A DNA stretch of 62,628 nucleotides, from positions 1 to 62,628 of the forward strand of contig PDZX01000019.1 of assembly GCA_002753185.1 (NCBI GenBank), read 5' to 3'. The notes below the pieces were generated by a model, which saw only the letters and a program-made list of their open reading frames with translations, searched no databases and was not told the origin of the DNA. Of this stretch, positions 8,821-17,248 are shown piece by piece (position 1 is the first letter of the stretch; every line of letters starts with the position of its first letter). The position numbers were made by a program, and so were the translations under genes. The DNA comes from Magnetococcales bacterium WMHbin3. Lineage in GTDB: Bacteria; Pseudomonadota; Magnetococcia; Magnetococcales; Magnetaquicoccaceae.

Positions 8821-9764
8821 CCGAAGTGTTGCACGATGAAGACCACGGTCACGTGCAAGACGAGGGCGATCCGGTCGTGCTTCAGGCAGAGCAGGGTTGC
8901 GTGCAGCAGCATGGCCGGAAAATAGAGCGCGGCGCTCCAGAAGATCGGATGCAACGGTCCCAGGAGCAGGGTGGCCATGCCGAGCAGAAACACGGGCGGC
9001 AGCGCGAACTGCCAGGCGCGCATTTCCGGGTGGCGCTTGAGCAGGCGCGCCCGGCCCCGACCGTAACGGACCATGTTGTGGTACCAGATGCGCGGGGTGG
9101 GCCGGAACTTGTGAATGACCGGATTGTCGGGAATGAAGATCAGGCGCGCGCCCCGGCGGGTCAGGCGATGGTTGAGGTCCGCGTCCTCGGCCTCGCTGCC
9201 CAGGGTGACGTCGAAGCCGCCCGCCGCCAGGATCGCGGCCTTGGCGTACATCACGTTGAGGGTCGCCAGGCTGTGGACCTGGCGGTCCTCGGCGAAGCGG
9301 CGTCCCTGGGCGCTGTTGAAACTCCCGGCGAAGGAGTCCATGGCCACCCCCACGGCCTGCATGAAGGGGGGTCCATCCTTCGGCGGGACGTTGCCCCCGC
9401 CTGCGGCCACCACGTTCTGGTCCTGGTCGCGATGATGCCGGAAGGCAGTGGCGAGGCGTTCCAGCCACTCCGGCGGGGCCTCGCAGTCGGCGTCGATGAA
9501 GGCGATATTGGGGTGGCGCGCGGCGGACACCCCGGCATTGCGTCCGATGGCCGTGCCCTTGCGCAGTTCGGTCACCAGTCGCACATGCGGGTGCATGGCG
9601 GTATAGGCGCGCACGATTTCGGGCGTGCGGTCCCTTGATCCGCCGTCCACCACGACGATTTCGTATTCGCCCAGGGTGTAGCGTTGCGCGAGCAGGGACT
9701 CCAGGCAGGGGAAGATGTGGTGCTCCTCGTTGAGGCAGACCACCACCACCGAGACATGCATCAT
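8772..9764 (-). CDS. family 2 glycosyltransferase with C-terminal membrane segments
   Basis: The GT-A domain has VSVVVVCLNEEHHI at the start, the donor-binding VVDGGSRDRTPEI and the metal-binding FIDADCEAPPEW. About 70 hydrophobic residues at the C-terminus form two or three membrane segments, so it probably acts at the cytoplasmic face of the inner membrane in surface polysaccharide assembly. The ATG at 9764 is chosen because it overlaps the stop of the upstream radical SAM gene (ATGA) and begins right at the domain. The 3' end overlaps the convergent methyltransferase gene by 49 bases. Confidence 0.9.
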   Translation of the reverse strand: MMHVSVVVVCLNEEHHIFPCLESLLAQRYTLGEYEIVVVDGGSRDRTPEIVRAYTAMHPHVRLVTELRKGTAIGRNAGVSAARHPNIAFIDADCEAPPEWLERLATAFRHHRDQDQNVVAAGGGNVPPKDGPPFMQAVGVAMDSFAGSFNSAQGRRFAEDRQVHSLATLNVMYAKAAILAAGGFDVTLGSEAEDADLNHRLTRRGARLIFIPDNPVIHKFRPTPRIWYHNMVRYGRGRARLLKRHPEMRAWQFALPPVFLLGMATLLLGPLHPIFWSAALYFPAMLLHATLLCLKHDRIALVLHVTVVFIVQHFGYAIGEVTGLLDPKVL

Positions 9765-11224
9765 GCCAGGCGCTCCCGGATTCCTTTGAGGAGCATCTTG
9801 CCGAAGAATTGTTGCGCGGACACGAGGCTGCGATACCCTTCGCGCGGATTGCGCAACGCCTGCCACACCTTCATCAGCAGATAGCGGGGCCGCAGGTGGT
9901 AGCGCCGCATGTAGTCATTGCACAGTTGCACCAGTTCGCGCGAGGAGAGTTCCGGGGTGTTCAGCACGCAGTTGTGTTGACCATCGCCATCCAGCCACTG
10001 GGAGAAGTCGGTGGTGGAGAGATAACCGTTCTTTTCTGCCCAGTCGTAAGCCTCGGTGCCGGGGTAGAGGTAGAGGGGATAGAACTGCATGCTGTCGCAG
10101 TTGACCTCCACCGCGAACCGGTAGCTGGCCTCCAGGCTCGCCCGCGTCTCCCCCGGGTTGCCGGCCATGATGCAGCCGTGGACCAGGATGCCGGCCTCCT
10201 TGACATCGCGGACGAACTGGTGGTACTTTTCCAGTTTTATTCCTTTTTTCATGTTGTCGAGGAGCGCCTGATCCCCGCTTTCGAAGCCCACGGTGACCAG
10301 GCGGCAGCCGGCCCGTTTCATGAGGGCGAGCAGATCCTTCTTGACATCGCCCCGGACGTTGCAATACCACTGGATCTTGATACCGCGCGCGAGGATCTCC
10401 TCGCAGATGCCGCGCACATGGCTGGGGGAGGCGGTGAAGCAGTCGTCCTCGATGCCCACCTCGCGGACCATGGGGAGGTGGCGCCGAATGTATTCCAGTT
10501 CGTCCACCACGTTCCTGGCGCTGCGCACCCGGTAGCGATGGGAGTGGAACACCTGGGGATAGACGCAGAAGAAGCATTGGTGGGGGCAGCCGCGACCGGT
10601 GATGATCATCGCCATGGGATGGTTGGCGGCGGCGAAGAAGTAATCCGGTACATGCAGATGGCGGGCATAGACCTCCGACACGAAGGGGATGGCGTCGAGA
10701 TCGTGACGTTTTTCCCTGGGCGCGGTTGTGCGGATGGTCTCCCCCTCGCGGATCGCCAGGCCGGGGACTTCGCCCGGCGGCTGGCGGTTCTCCAGGGCGG
10801 CGGCCAGTTCCGTCACCGTGGCGTCGTACTCGCCGATGGCCACGGCGTCGATGGCGGGATGACGGAGCAGGCTCTCCTCCGGCAGGGCCGAGGGGTGGGT
10901 GCCGACCAGCAGGACGAAACCCTCCGGAAAGCGTTCCTTGATCTGGACCGCCACGGTGCTGTCGTGGTGGATGCTGGGCGTGCTGGTTTCGACCACGGTC
11001 AGTGCGGGCCGCCAGCCGTCCAGGTAGCGGTCGAGATCCTCCATGGTGGCCTGGCGGGCCGGGGCGTCGAACAGCCGGGTATCGTGGCCGTTCTTGTGCG
11101 CCCATCCTTCCGCGTAGGCCAGCCAGAGCGGATAATAGAGCGTTCCACCCTTGGCGACCGCCGGGCTGCGGGAGGCGCGGGAAAAGCGCCCCATGTAGTG
11201 AGGATTCAAGAAGAGGATCTGCAT
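9761..11224 (-). CDS. B12-binding domain radical SAM protein
   Basis: About 487 residues. An N-terminal cobalamin-binding Rossmann domain (MQILFLNPHYMG onwards, with VETSTPSIHHDS and LLVGTHPSALPEE) precedes the radical SAM barrel. The barrel carries the iron-sulfur motif GRGCPHQCFFC (CxxxCxxC) near residue 210 and GFESGDQ for SAM binding. Family members methylate or rearrange unreactive carbons in lipids, cofactors or natural products. The substrate cannot be read here; coupling to a GT2 gene suggests a lipid or glycan. The ATG at 11224 is chosen because it opens the B12 domain. Confidence 0.88.
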   Translation of the reverse strand: MQILFLNPHYMGRFSRASRSPAVAKGGTLYYPLWLAYAEGWAHKNGHDTRLFDAPARQATMEDLDRYLDGWRPALTVVETSTPSIHHDSTVAVQIKERFPEGFVLLVGTHPSALPEESLLRHPAIDAVAIGEYDATVTELAAALENRQPPGEVPGLAIREGETIRTTAPREKRHDLDAIPFVSEVYARHLHVPDYFFAAANHPMAMIITGRGCPHQCFFCVYPQVFHSHRYRVRSARNVVDELEYIRRHLPMVREVGIEDDCFTASPSHVRGICEEILARGIKIQWYCNVRGDVKKDLLALMKRAGCRLVTVGFESGDQALLDNMKKGIKLEKYHQFVRDVKEAGILVHGCIMAGNPGETRASLEASYRFAVEVNCDSMQFYPLYLYPGTEAYDWAEKNGYLSTTDFSQWLDGDGQHNCVLNTPELSSRELVQLCNDYMRRYHLRPRYLLMKVWQALRNPREGYRSLVSAQQFFGKMLLKGIRERLA

Positions 11225-11258
11225 GCCGCAATCGCCCGCGAAAAAGTGCCGTGACTCC

Positions 11259-11287
11259 TGGAGTCTCACATGATGTTCAGATATAAT
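11259..11287 (+). promoter_or_regulatory. possible promoter of the tat operon
   Basis: A perfect TATAAT at 11282-11287 lies 80 bases upstream of tatA in the divergent gap. The -35 region (TGGAGT, 17-base spacer) is poor, so only the -10 box is convincing. Confidence 0.35.
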
Positions 11288-11367
11288 CCACAAACGGTTC
11301 GCGGCGCAACCATTACGGAAACGTTTTTGTCGGTATTCATCCATTCGAGATCAAGGGAGAACCTGTC

Positions 11368-11598
11368 ATGGGATTGAGCACCTCGCATCTACTCATCATC
11401 CTGGTGATCGTGCTGGTCGTGTTCGGTGCCGGCAAGCTGCCGGGGGTCATGCGTGATTTGGGTCAGGGCGTCAAGAGCTTCAAGGACGCCATGAGCGGCA
11501 ACAACGACAAGGACCCCCCGGAGGATCTGCCCAAGCCGGACGAAAAACTGGCCACCCCGCCCACCCTGGAAGGTCAGGTCAAGCGGGACGCCACCTGA
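11368..11598 (+). CDS. tatA: Sec-independent translocase subunit TatA
   Basis: A 76-residue pore-forming component of the twin-arginine translocase. One N-terminal membrane helix ([12 protein letters not shown]) is followed by the hallmark [20 protein letters not shown] hinge and amphipathic helix, then an acidic, proline-rich tail. It is first in a tatA-tatB-tatC run. SD-like AAGGGAGAA precedes the ATG. The same window encodes a probable Tat substrate, the amidase at 31.0-31.8 kb. Confidence 0.94.
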   Translation: MGLSTSHLLIILVIVLVVFGAGKLPGVMRDLGQGVKSFKDAMSGNNDKDPPEDLPKPDEKLATPPTLEGQVKRDAT

Positions 11599-11625
11599 AC
11601 CCGTTGCGGTGGGAGTGTTTGTGTC

Positions 11626-11934
11626 ATGTTCGGCATGAGCTGGATCGAGATCTTCATCATCCTGGTGGTCGCCCTGCTGGTCATCGGGCCTGACAAATTG
11701 CCGGAAGTGGCGCGGGGTTTCGCCCGGCTGGTCCGGCAAATCCAGAGAATCGCCCACGATATCCGGGAGAGCGTCAACCTGGAGGAGTTCGAGTCCAGGA
11801 TGCGGGAAAGCTCGCACTACACCCCGCCCGCCGTCCGCAAGGAGCCGGTCGAACCCAGCGACGGGATGCGCGCGGATCCCCCGCCGCCCGCCGTCGCGCC
11901 CACTGTCAACCCGAACGATCCGAACCGCTCATGA
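11626..11934 (+). CDS. tatB: Sec-independent translocase subunit TatB
   Basis: A 102-residue receptor component that binds twin-arginine signal peptides together with TatC. The membrane helix IFIILVVALLVIGPDKLPEV, with the TatB-type GPDKLPE turn, is followed by a long amphipathic helix (ARGFARLVRQIQRIAHDI) and a proline-rich tail. The tail is short compared with E. coli TatB. Its stop overlaps the tatC start (ATGA). Confidence 0.93.
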   Translation: MFGMSWIEIFIILVVALLVIGPDKLPEVARGFARLVRQIQRIAHDIRESVNLEEFESRMRESSHYTPPAVRKEPVEPSDGMRADPPPPAVAPTVNPNDPNRS

Positions 11935-12692
11935 CCGCCATGGGACCCGACGACACGGCCCCGCTTCTGAGCCACCTGGTCGAGCTGCGCAACCGCCTGA
12001 TGATCTCCGTGCTGGCGGTCCTGGTCGGCTTTCTGCTTTGCTGGGGCTTCTCCGAGCAGATTTTCGCCTTTCTCACCAGACCGTTGCGCGAGATCATGGG
12101 ACCACAGGACAAGATGATCTACACCGGGCTGCACGAGGCCTTCTTCACCTACCTCAAGGTTTCGGCCTTTTCCGGTCTGGTTCTGGCCCTGCCGGTGATC
12201 ATGACGCAATTCTGGCTGTTCGTGGCCCCAGGCCTCTACGAGTCGGAAAAGCGCTCTTTCCTGCCGTTTCTGCTGCTGACCCCGGCCTTGTTCTTTCTGG
12301 GCGCCTCCATGGCTTATTTATTTGTTTTTCCTTTGGCATTCAAATACTTTCTGAGTTTTTCCACCCCGGATATCGCGGCCATGCCCTCGGTCTCCGAGTA
12401 CCTGGGGCTGATCATGACCCTGATGCTCGCCTTCGGCATGGTGTTCGAGATCCCCGTCGGGCTGGTTCTGCTCATCAAGACCGGCGCGCTGAGCACCGCC
12501 TGGCTGGTGGACAAGCGCCGATACAATATCGTCTTTTCATTCATCGTCGCCGGGATCATCACCCCGCCGGATCCCATCTCCCAGATCATGATGGCCGTGC
12601 CGATGTGCATCATGTACGAAATCGCCATTTTCCTGGGCCGCGGCATCGAACGCCGCAGGGATGCCGCAGCCAATGGAGCGGGCGCATCATGA
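11931..12692 (+). CDS. tatC: Sec-independent translocase subunit TatC
   Basis: Polytopic receptor of the Tat system, with about six membrane segments in 253 residues. The N-terminal signature HLVELRNRLM is the signal-peptide contact region, and GASMAYLFVFPLAFKYF lies in the third to fourth segment. Translation may begin at 11931 (overlapping tatB) or at the in-frame ATG at 11940. The stop overlaps the RNase J start (ATGA), so tatABC and RNase J are probably transcribed together. Confidence 0.96.
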   Translation: MTAMGPDDTAPLLSHLVELRNRLMISVLAVLVGFLLCWGFSEQIFAFLTRPLREIMGPQDKMIYTGLHEAFFTYLKVSAFSGLVLALPVIMTQFWLFVAPGLYESEKRSFLPFLLLTPALFFLGASMAYLFVFPLAFKYFLSFSTPDIAAMPSVSEYLGLIMTLMLAFGMVFEIPVGLVLLIKTGALSTAWLVDKRRYNIVFSFIVAGIITPPDPISQIMMAVPMCIMYEIAIFLGRGIERRRDAAANGAGAS

Positions 12693-14371
12693 GCCGTACC
12701 CACCTCACCCCCTTCGAGATCATCCCCCTGGGCGGACTGGGCGAGATCGGCATGAATCTCATGGTCTACGGCTACGACGACAAGCTGCTGGTGGTGGATT
12801 GCGGCTTGACCTTCCCCTCGCCGGAAACCCCTGGGGTGGATTTCATCATCCCGGATGTCCAGTTCCTGGTGGAGAACCGCGAGCGGGTGGTGGGGTTCGT
12901 CCTCACCCACGGCCACGAGGACCATATCGGCGCCATGCCCTACATCTGGCCGATGGTCGAGGGTCCCATCTACGGCACGGCCATGACCCTGGGACTCCTG
13001 GAAGGCAAGTTCCGGGAACACGGCCTGCTCGGCCAGGCAGAAATGGTCGAGGTCAAGCATCGCCAGTCGCTGCAGGTGGGACCGTTCAACCTCACCTTCA
13101 TCCATGTGACCCACTCCATCGTCGATTCGTCGGCCCTGGCCATCCGCACCCCTCTGGGTACGGTGGTCCATACCGGGGATTTCAAGATCGATCACACCCC
13201 GGTCAACGAACGTCCCACGGATCTCCACTCCTTCACCAGCCTGGGGGAGAAGGGGGTCCTGGCGCTCCTGTCCGACTCCACCAACATCAACCGCGAAGGG
13301 TCAACCATTTCGGAACAGGGCATCAGCGCCGTCTTCGACAAGATCTTTTCCCGGGCCGCCGGTCTGCTGGTGGTGGCCACCTTCGCCTCCAACATCCAGC
13401 GCATCCAGCAGGCCATGCGCGCCGCCGCCGTCGTGGGGCGCAAGGTGATCCTGAATGGCCGCTCCATGATCTCCAATGTCCAGGTTGCCAGGTCGTTGGG
13501 TTATATCGACATCCCGGCGGATATCCTCGTCGATATCCGTCATTTCGACAAATATCCGCGCAACCGCCTGCTGGTGATCTCCACCGGCAGCCAGGGGGAG
13601 CCGAACTCCTCGCTGGTGCGCATCGCCTCCGGGGAACACCAGGAGATCGACATCCAGCCCGGCGACATGGTCATCTTCTCCTCCCGGTTCATACCCGGCA
13701 ACGAACGCACTATCTGGACCCTGATCAATATCCTGTTCAAAAAAGGGGCCGAGGTGATCCACGAAAAGAACATGCCGGAGATCCACGTTTCCGGTCATGC
13801 CCCCCTGGAAGACCTGAAACTGATGCTGGCCATGACCAAACCCCGCTTCTTCATTCCCATTCATGGGGAGCGGCGCCATCTGCACAGTCACCGGGATCTG
13901 GCCGTGAGCATGGGCCTGGCCCCCGGCAACGCCCTGGTGCTGGAGAACGGCGAACGGGCCGTGCTGGAACGCGACTCCCTGCGTCAGGAGGGGATCATCC
14001 CCAGTGGCCGGGTCTTCGTGGACGGCAAGGGGGTCGGCGACGTGGGGGATATCGTGCTGCGCGACCGCAAACACCTTTCCGAGGACGGGATGGTGGTGGT
14101 GGTGCTGATCGTGGAGAAGGCCACCGGCAACGTGTTGCAACGGCCGGAACTGCTCACGCGCGGGGTGGTCTACGCCGATGCCAGCCAGGTCCTGCTGGAG
14201 GAGGCCAAGGACGCCGTGGAGGATGCCCTGCGTCTCGGTGCCCGTGGGATGGACTTCTCCGATGAAGAGGTGGTCGGCGCCTCGGAACTGGCGCAACGCG
14301 CCGTGCGGCGTTTCTTCAAGAAGCGCCTGGGACGCCGTCCGGCCGTCTTCCCCCTGGTGATGGAGATGTAG
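12689..14371 (+). CDS. rnj: ribonuclease J (metallo-beta-lactamase fold exo/endonuclease)
   Basis: A 560-residue enzyme of mRNA decay and rRNA maturation. The zinc motif LTHGHEDHIGAMP (HxHxDH, near residues 73-78), HVTHSIVDSS, VHTGDFK and SDSTN are all present. The beta-CASP part carries ATFASNIQRIQ and STGSQGEP, with VSGHAPLEDLKLM and PIHGERRHL at its end. A C-terminal domain covers the last 100 residues or so. The ATG at 12689 overlaps the tatC stop. ftsK begins 3 bases after the stop, so this belongs to the same run. Confidence 0.95.
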   Translation: MSRTHLTPFEIIPLGGLGEIGMNLMVYGYDDKLLVVDCGLTFPSPETPGVDFIIPDVQFLVENRERVVGFVLTHGHEDHIGAMPYIWPMVEGPIYGTAMTLGLLEGKFREHGLLGQAEMVEVKHRQSLQVGPFNLTFIHVTHSIVDSSALAIRTPLGTVVHTGDFKIDHTPVNERPTDLHSFTSLGEKGVLALLSDSTNINREGSTISEQGISAVFDKIFSRAAGLLVVATFASNIQRIQQAMRAAAVVGRKVILNGRSMISNVQVARSLGYIDIPADILVDIRHFDKYPRNRLLVISTGSQGEPNSSLVRIASGEHQEIDIQPGDMVIFSSRFIPGNERTIWTLINILFKKGAEVIHEKNMPEIHVSGHAPLEDLKLMLAMTKPRFFIPIHGERRHLHSHRDLAVSMGLAPGNALVLENGERAVLERDSLRQEGIIPSGRVFVDGKGVGDVGDIVLRDRKHLSEDGMVVVVLIVEKATGNVLQRPELLTRGVVYADASQVLLEEAKDAVEDALRLGARGMDFSDEEVVGASELAQRAVRRFFKKRLGRRPAVFPLVMEM

Positions 14372-14374
14372 GGC

Positions 14375-17248
14375 ATGGCAACCGGCAAGCGTCGTCTTCC
14401 TTCCCTGCTGCAGGCCCAGGAGGCCATCCTGCGCCGGCGACTGCTCGTGCGTGAGGCGGTCGGCACGATTCTGCTTTCGCTGGCCGCCTTTCTGGCGGTG
14501 ACCCTGCTCTCCTATCACACGGAGGATCCTTCGTTCAACTACGCCAGCGGCAGCCAGGTGATCCACAACATGGCGGGCAAGAGCGGCGCCTACTTGGCCG
14601 ATGCCCTGATCCAGGCTTTGGGATACGGTTCCGCCTGGATGGTGGTGTTTCTGGTGGTGCCCGGCGTGCGGTTGATGCGCAAATCGACCGTTGCGGAGTT
14701 CTATCTGGACCGGATCATTGCCCTGCCCGTGCTGGCGTTGGTGGTTACCACCCTCGTTTCCTTGCTGTCGCGGGGGACCCCGGCCCCCGACACCTTTCCT
14801 CCCACCGGGCCGGGCGGGGTGGTGGGGAGCCTGCTGGCGGAAGTGATGCAGCGGGTCTTCGGGTTCTGGGGGACGTTGCTTTTGTTGTTGCCATTGATCC
14901 TGCTCGCCCTGATGATCCTGGTGCGTTTTTCGTGGACCGGGATCGCGGAGCAGCTTCCCTTCATGCTGGACGGCGCGCGTCCTCCCAAGAACGCCGCCGC
15001 GCCGGAAGCCGGGGCCGTGCCGCGCAAACGGCCGCTGTCGGAAGTGGCGCTCTCCTTCCTGGCGGGCGTGGGCAAGGTCCTGGCGGGATTGGTGGGCCTG
15101 ATGGTCGCCGGGTATGCCGCGCTGCGGGCGTGGCTCGATCGCCGTCGCCGCAAGCCTCAGCCGCTCCCGGAGCCGTTGCCGGAGGCCGAGGAACCGTACA
15201 TCGCCGGCCTGGATGATCGTCTGGAGCCGTCCATCGACCTGCCGTCACGGCCTATCGTGACGCCCGCGCCCGTGGTGGAGACGCCTCCGGAGCCGGCCCC
15301 GGTCCCCACTCCGGCCCCGCGCGTCGTTTTGGAAAAGAGCGCGCCCCCGGAACCGATCCCCACGCCAGCACCCACGCCAGCACCCACGCCAGCACCCACG
15401 CCAGCACCCACGCCAGCACCCACGCCAGCACCCACGCCAGAGCCTGCTCCGGTGCCGCATTGGGCCACGGCGGACGAGGACGAGGAGGAGGATCTTCCGG
15501 AGGAGTGGGCAAGGCCGTTCCCGACCCCGGAACCGATCCGGGCGCCCGATCCGGTTCCGGTCCCGGAACCCTCCCCGGAGTCATTGTCCCCGGTGGCCAT
15601 GCCTGTCGAGATCGATCCGGACGAGGTCGATGACGGGGAGGGAGAAGAGGAGGACGAACCGGACGTGGCGATGGATTTTCCGCCCATGTCGCCACGGGTG
15701 GTCGCCGCGCCAAGGGAGGGGCACCCGGACGAACCTGCGCCGCTGCCTCCCATCACCCTGCTCGGCCTGCCGGAAGCGACCGGCCATCATGGCCCGTCCC
15801 GCGAGGAACTGACCAGCACGGCCCGCCAGTTGGAGCAGATTCTGGAAGATTTCAAGATTCGTGGCCAGATCATCGACGCCCATCCCGGACCGGTGGTCAC
15901 CACCTACGAGTTGGATCCGGCCCCTGGCCTGCGTGCCTCCAAGGTGATCGTGCTGGCCGACGACCTGGCCCGTTCCCTGTCGGCGGTCTCCGTGCGGGTA
16001 GTGGGGAACATCCCCGGCAAGAACGTCATCGGCATCGAGATCCCCAACCAGATCCGGCGCACGGTCTATTTGCGGGAGATCCTCGATTCCCAGGCGTTTC
16101 GTGGGTTGAAGGCGCCGTTGGCCATGGCGCTGGGTTCGGACATCAACGGCAGGCCGGTGGTGGGCAATCTGGCCAAGATGCCCCATCTGCTGGTGGCCGG
16201 GACCACCGGTTCCGGGAAGTCGGTGGCGGTGAACGCCATGATCTGCTCGGTGCTGTTTTCCGCGCGGCCCGACGAGGTGCGTTTTCTGATGGTGGACCCC
16301 AAGATGCTGGAACTGTCCATCTACGAGGGGATTCCGCACCTGCTGGCCCCGGTGGTCACGGACGTGAACAAGGCGGCCTCGCTGCTCAAGTGGGCAGTGG
16401 GGGAGATGGAGGACCGTTACCGGCTGATGGCCGATCTGGGGGTGCGCAACCTGGCCGGGTACAATCAGCGCATTCATGAGTGCCTCGAATCCGGAGAGGA
16501 GCCGACCCGGCGGGTGAAGGTGGGGGTGGATCCGGAAAGCGGTCGCCCGGTGGAGCAGGAAGAGCCGATTCCGCTGGAGACCAAGCCGTTGATCGTCATC
16601 ATCATCGACGAGCTGGCCGACCTGATGATTCAGGTGGGCAAGGACGTGGAGCCGGCCATCGCCCGTCTGGCGCAGATGGCGCGCGCCGCCGGGTTGCATC
16701 TGATCATCGCCACGCAGCGGCCGTCGGTGGATGTGATCACCGGTCTGATCAAGGCCAACTTTCCCACGCGTCTGGCGTTTCAGGTCTCCTCGAAGATCGA
16801 CTCGCGCACCATCCTGGACGCCATGGGCGCGGATCGTCTGCTGGGCATGGGCGACGGGTTGTTTCAGCCGCCGGGGACGGTCCATTTGCAGCGCATTCAC
16901 GCCCCGTTCGTCTCGGATGGCGAGGTGCATCGGCTGGTGCAATTTCTGAAATCCACCGGGCGTCCGGAGTACGACCATTCGATCCTGGCGCAAACCGCGG
17001 GGGGGGGAGGTGGCGAGGAGGGGTTCGGCGACGGCCTGGCCGACGAGTACGATCCCCTCTACGATCAGGCCGTGGCGGTGGTGGTGCGGGCGCGCAAGGT
17101 GAGCACCAGCATGGTGCAGCGTCATTTCAAGATCGGCTACAACCGCGCCGCGCGCATTGTGGAGCGCATGGCCATGGATGGTCTGATCTCCGAACCCAAC
17201 CACGCCGGCAAACGGGAGGTCCTCACCCCCGGCGGTGGGCGTTCGTGA
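14375..17248 (+). CDS. ftsK: DNA translocase FtsK
   Basis: Septal DNA pump for chromosome segregation, 957 residues. Four hydrophobic segments lie within residues 25-195. A proline/acid-rich linker of roughly 250 residues contains a perfect TPAP repeat array. The alpha and beta motor domains carry Walker A GTTGSGKSVAVNA near residues 609-621, VDPKMLELSIYEG, Walker B VIIIDELADLM and the arginine-finger region SKIDSRTILD. The C-terminal gamma winged helix (TSMVQRHFKIGYNRAARIVE) is present, so orientation by KOPS-like sites is expected. The stop overlaps the GTG start of the 5'-nucleotidase gene. Confidence 0.96.
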   Translation: MATGKRRLPSLLQAQEAILRRRLLVREAVGTILLSLAAFLAVTLLSYHTEDPSFNYASGSQVIHNMAGKSGAYLADALIQALGYGSAWMVVFLVVPGVRLMRKSTVAEFYLDRIIALPVLALVVTTLVSLLSRGTPAPDTFPPTGPGGVVGSLLAEVMQRVFGFWGTLLLLLPLILLALMILVRFSWTGIAEQLPFMLDGARPPKNAAAPEAGAVPRKRPLSEVALSFLAGVGKVLAGLVGLMVAGYAALRAWLDRRRRKPQPLPEPLPEAEEPYIAGLDDRLEPSIDLPSRPIVTPAPVVETPPEPAPVPTPAPRVVLEKSAPPEPIPTPAPTPAPTPAPTPAPTPAPTPAPTPEPAPVPHWATADEDEEEDLPEEWARPFPTPEPIRAPDPVPVPEPSPESLSPVAMPVEIDPDEVDDGEGEEEDEPDVAMDFPPMSPRVVAAPREGHPDEPAPLPPITLLGLPEATGHHGPSREELTSTARQLEQILEDFKIRGQIIDAHPGPVVTTYELDPAPGLRASKVIVLADDLARSLSAVSVRVVGNIPGKNVIGIEIPNQIRRTVYLREILDSQAFRGLKAPLAMALGSDINGRPVVGNLAKMPHLLVAGTTGSGKSVAVNAMICSVLFSARPDEVRFLMVDPKMLELSIYEGIPHLLAPVVTDVNKAASLLKWAVGEMEDRYRLMADLGVRNLAGYNQRIHECLESGEEPTRRVKVGVDPESGRPVEQEEPIPLETKPLIVIIIDELADLMIQVGKDVEPAIARLAQMARAAGLHLIIATQRPSVDVITGLIKANFPTRLAFQVSSKIDSRTILDAMGADRLLGMGDGLFQPPGTVHLQRIHAPFVSDGEVHRLVQFLKSTGRPEYDHSILAQTAGGGGGEEGFGDGLADEYDPLYDQAVAVVVRARKVSTSMVQRHFKIGYNRAARIVERMAMDGLISEPNHAGKREVLTPGGGRS
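15361..15432. repeat. perfect 12-base tandem repeat inside ftsK
   Basis: Six identical copies of CACGCCAGCACC, with a partial copy continuing to about 15439. They encode the Thr-Pro-Ala-Pro linker of FtsK. The unit is a multiple of three, so slippage would only change linker length. Confidence 0.95.

Noticed and set aside
15361..15432. CRISPR-like or recombination repeat
   Set aside because: Direct tandem copies without spacers that encode an in-frame TPAP linker of FtsK.
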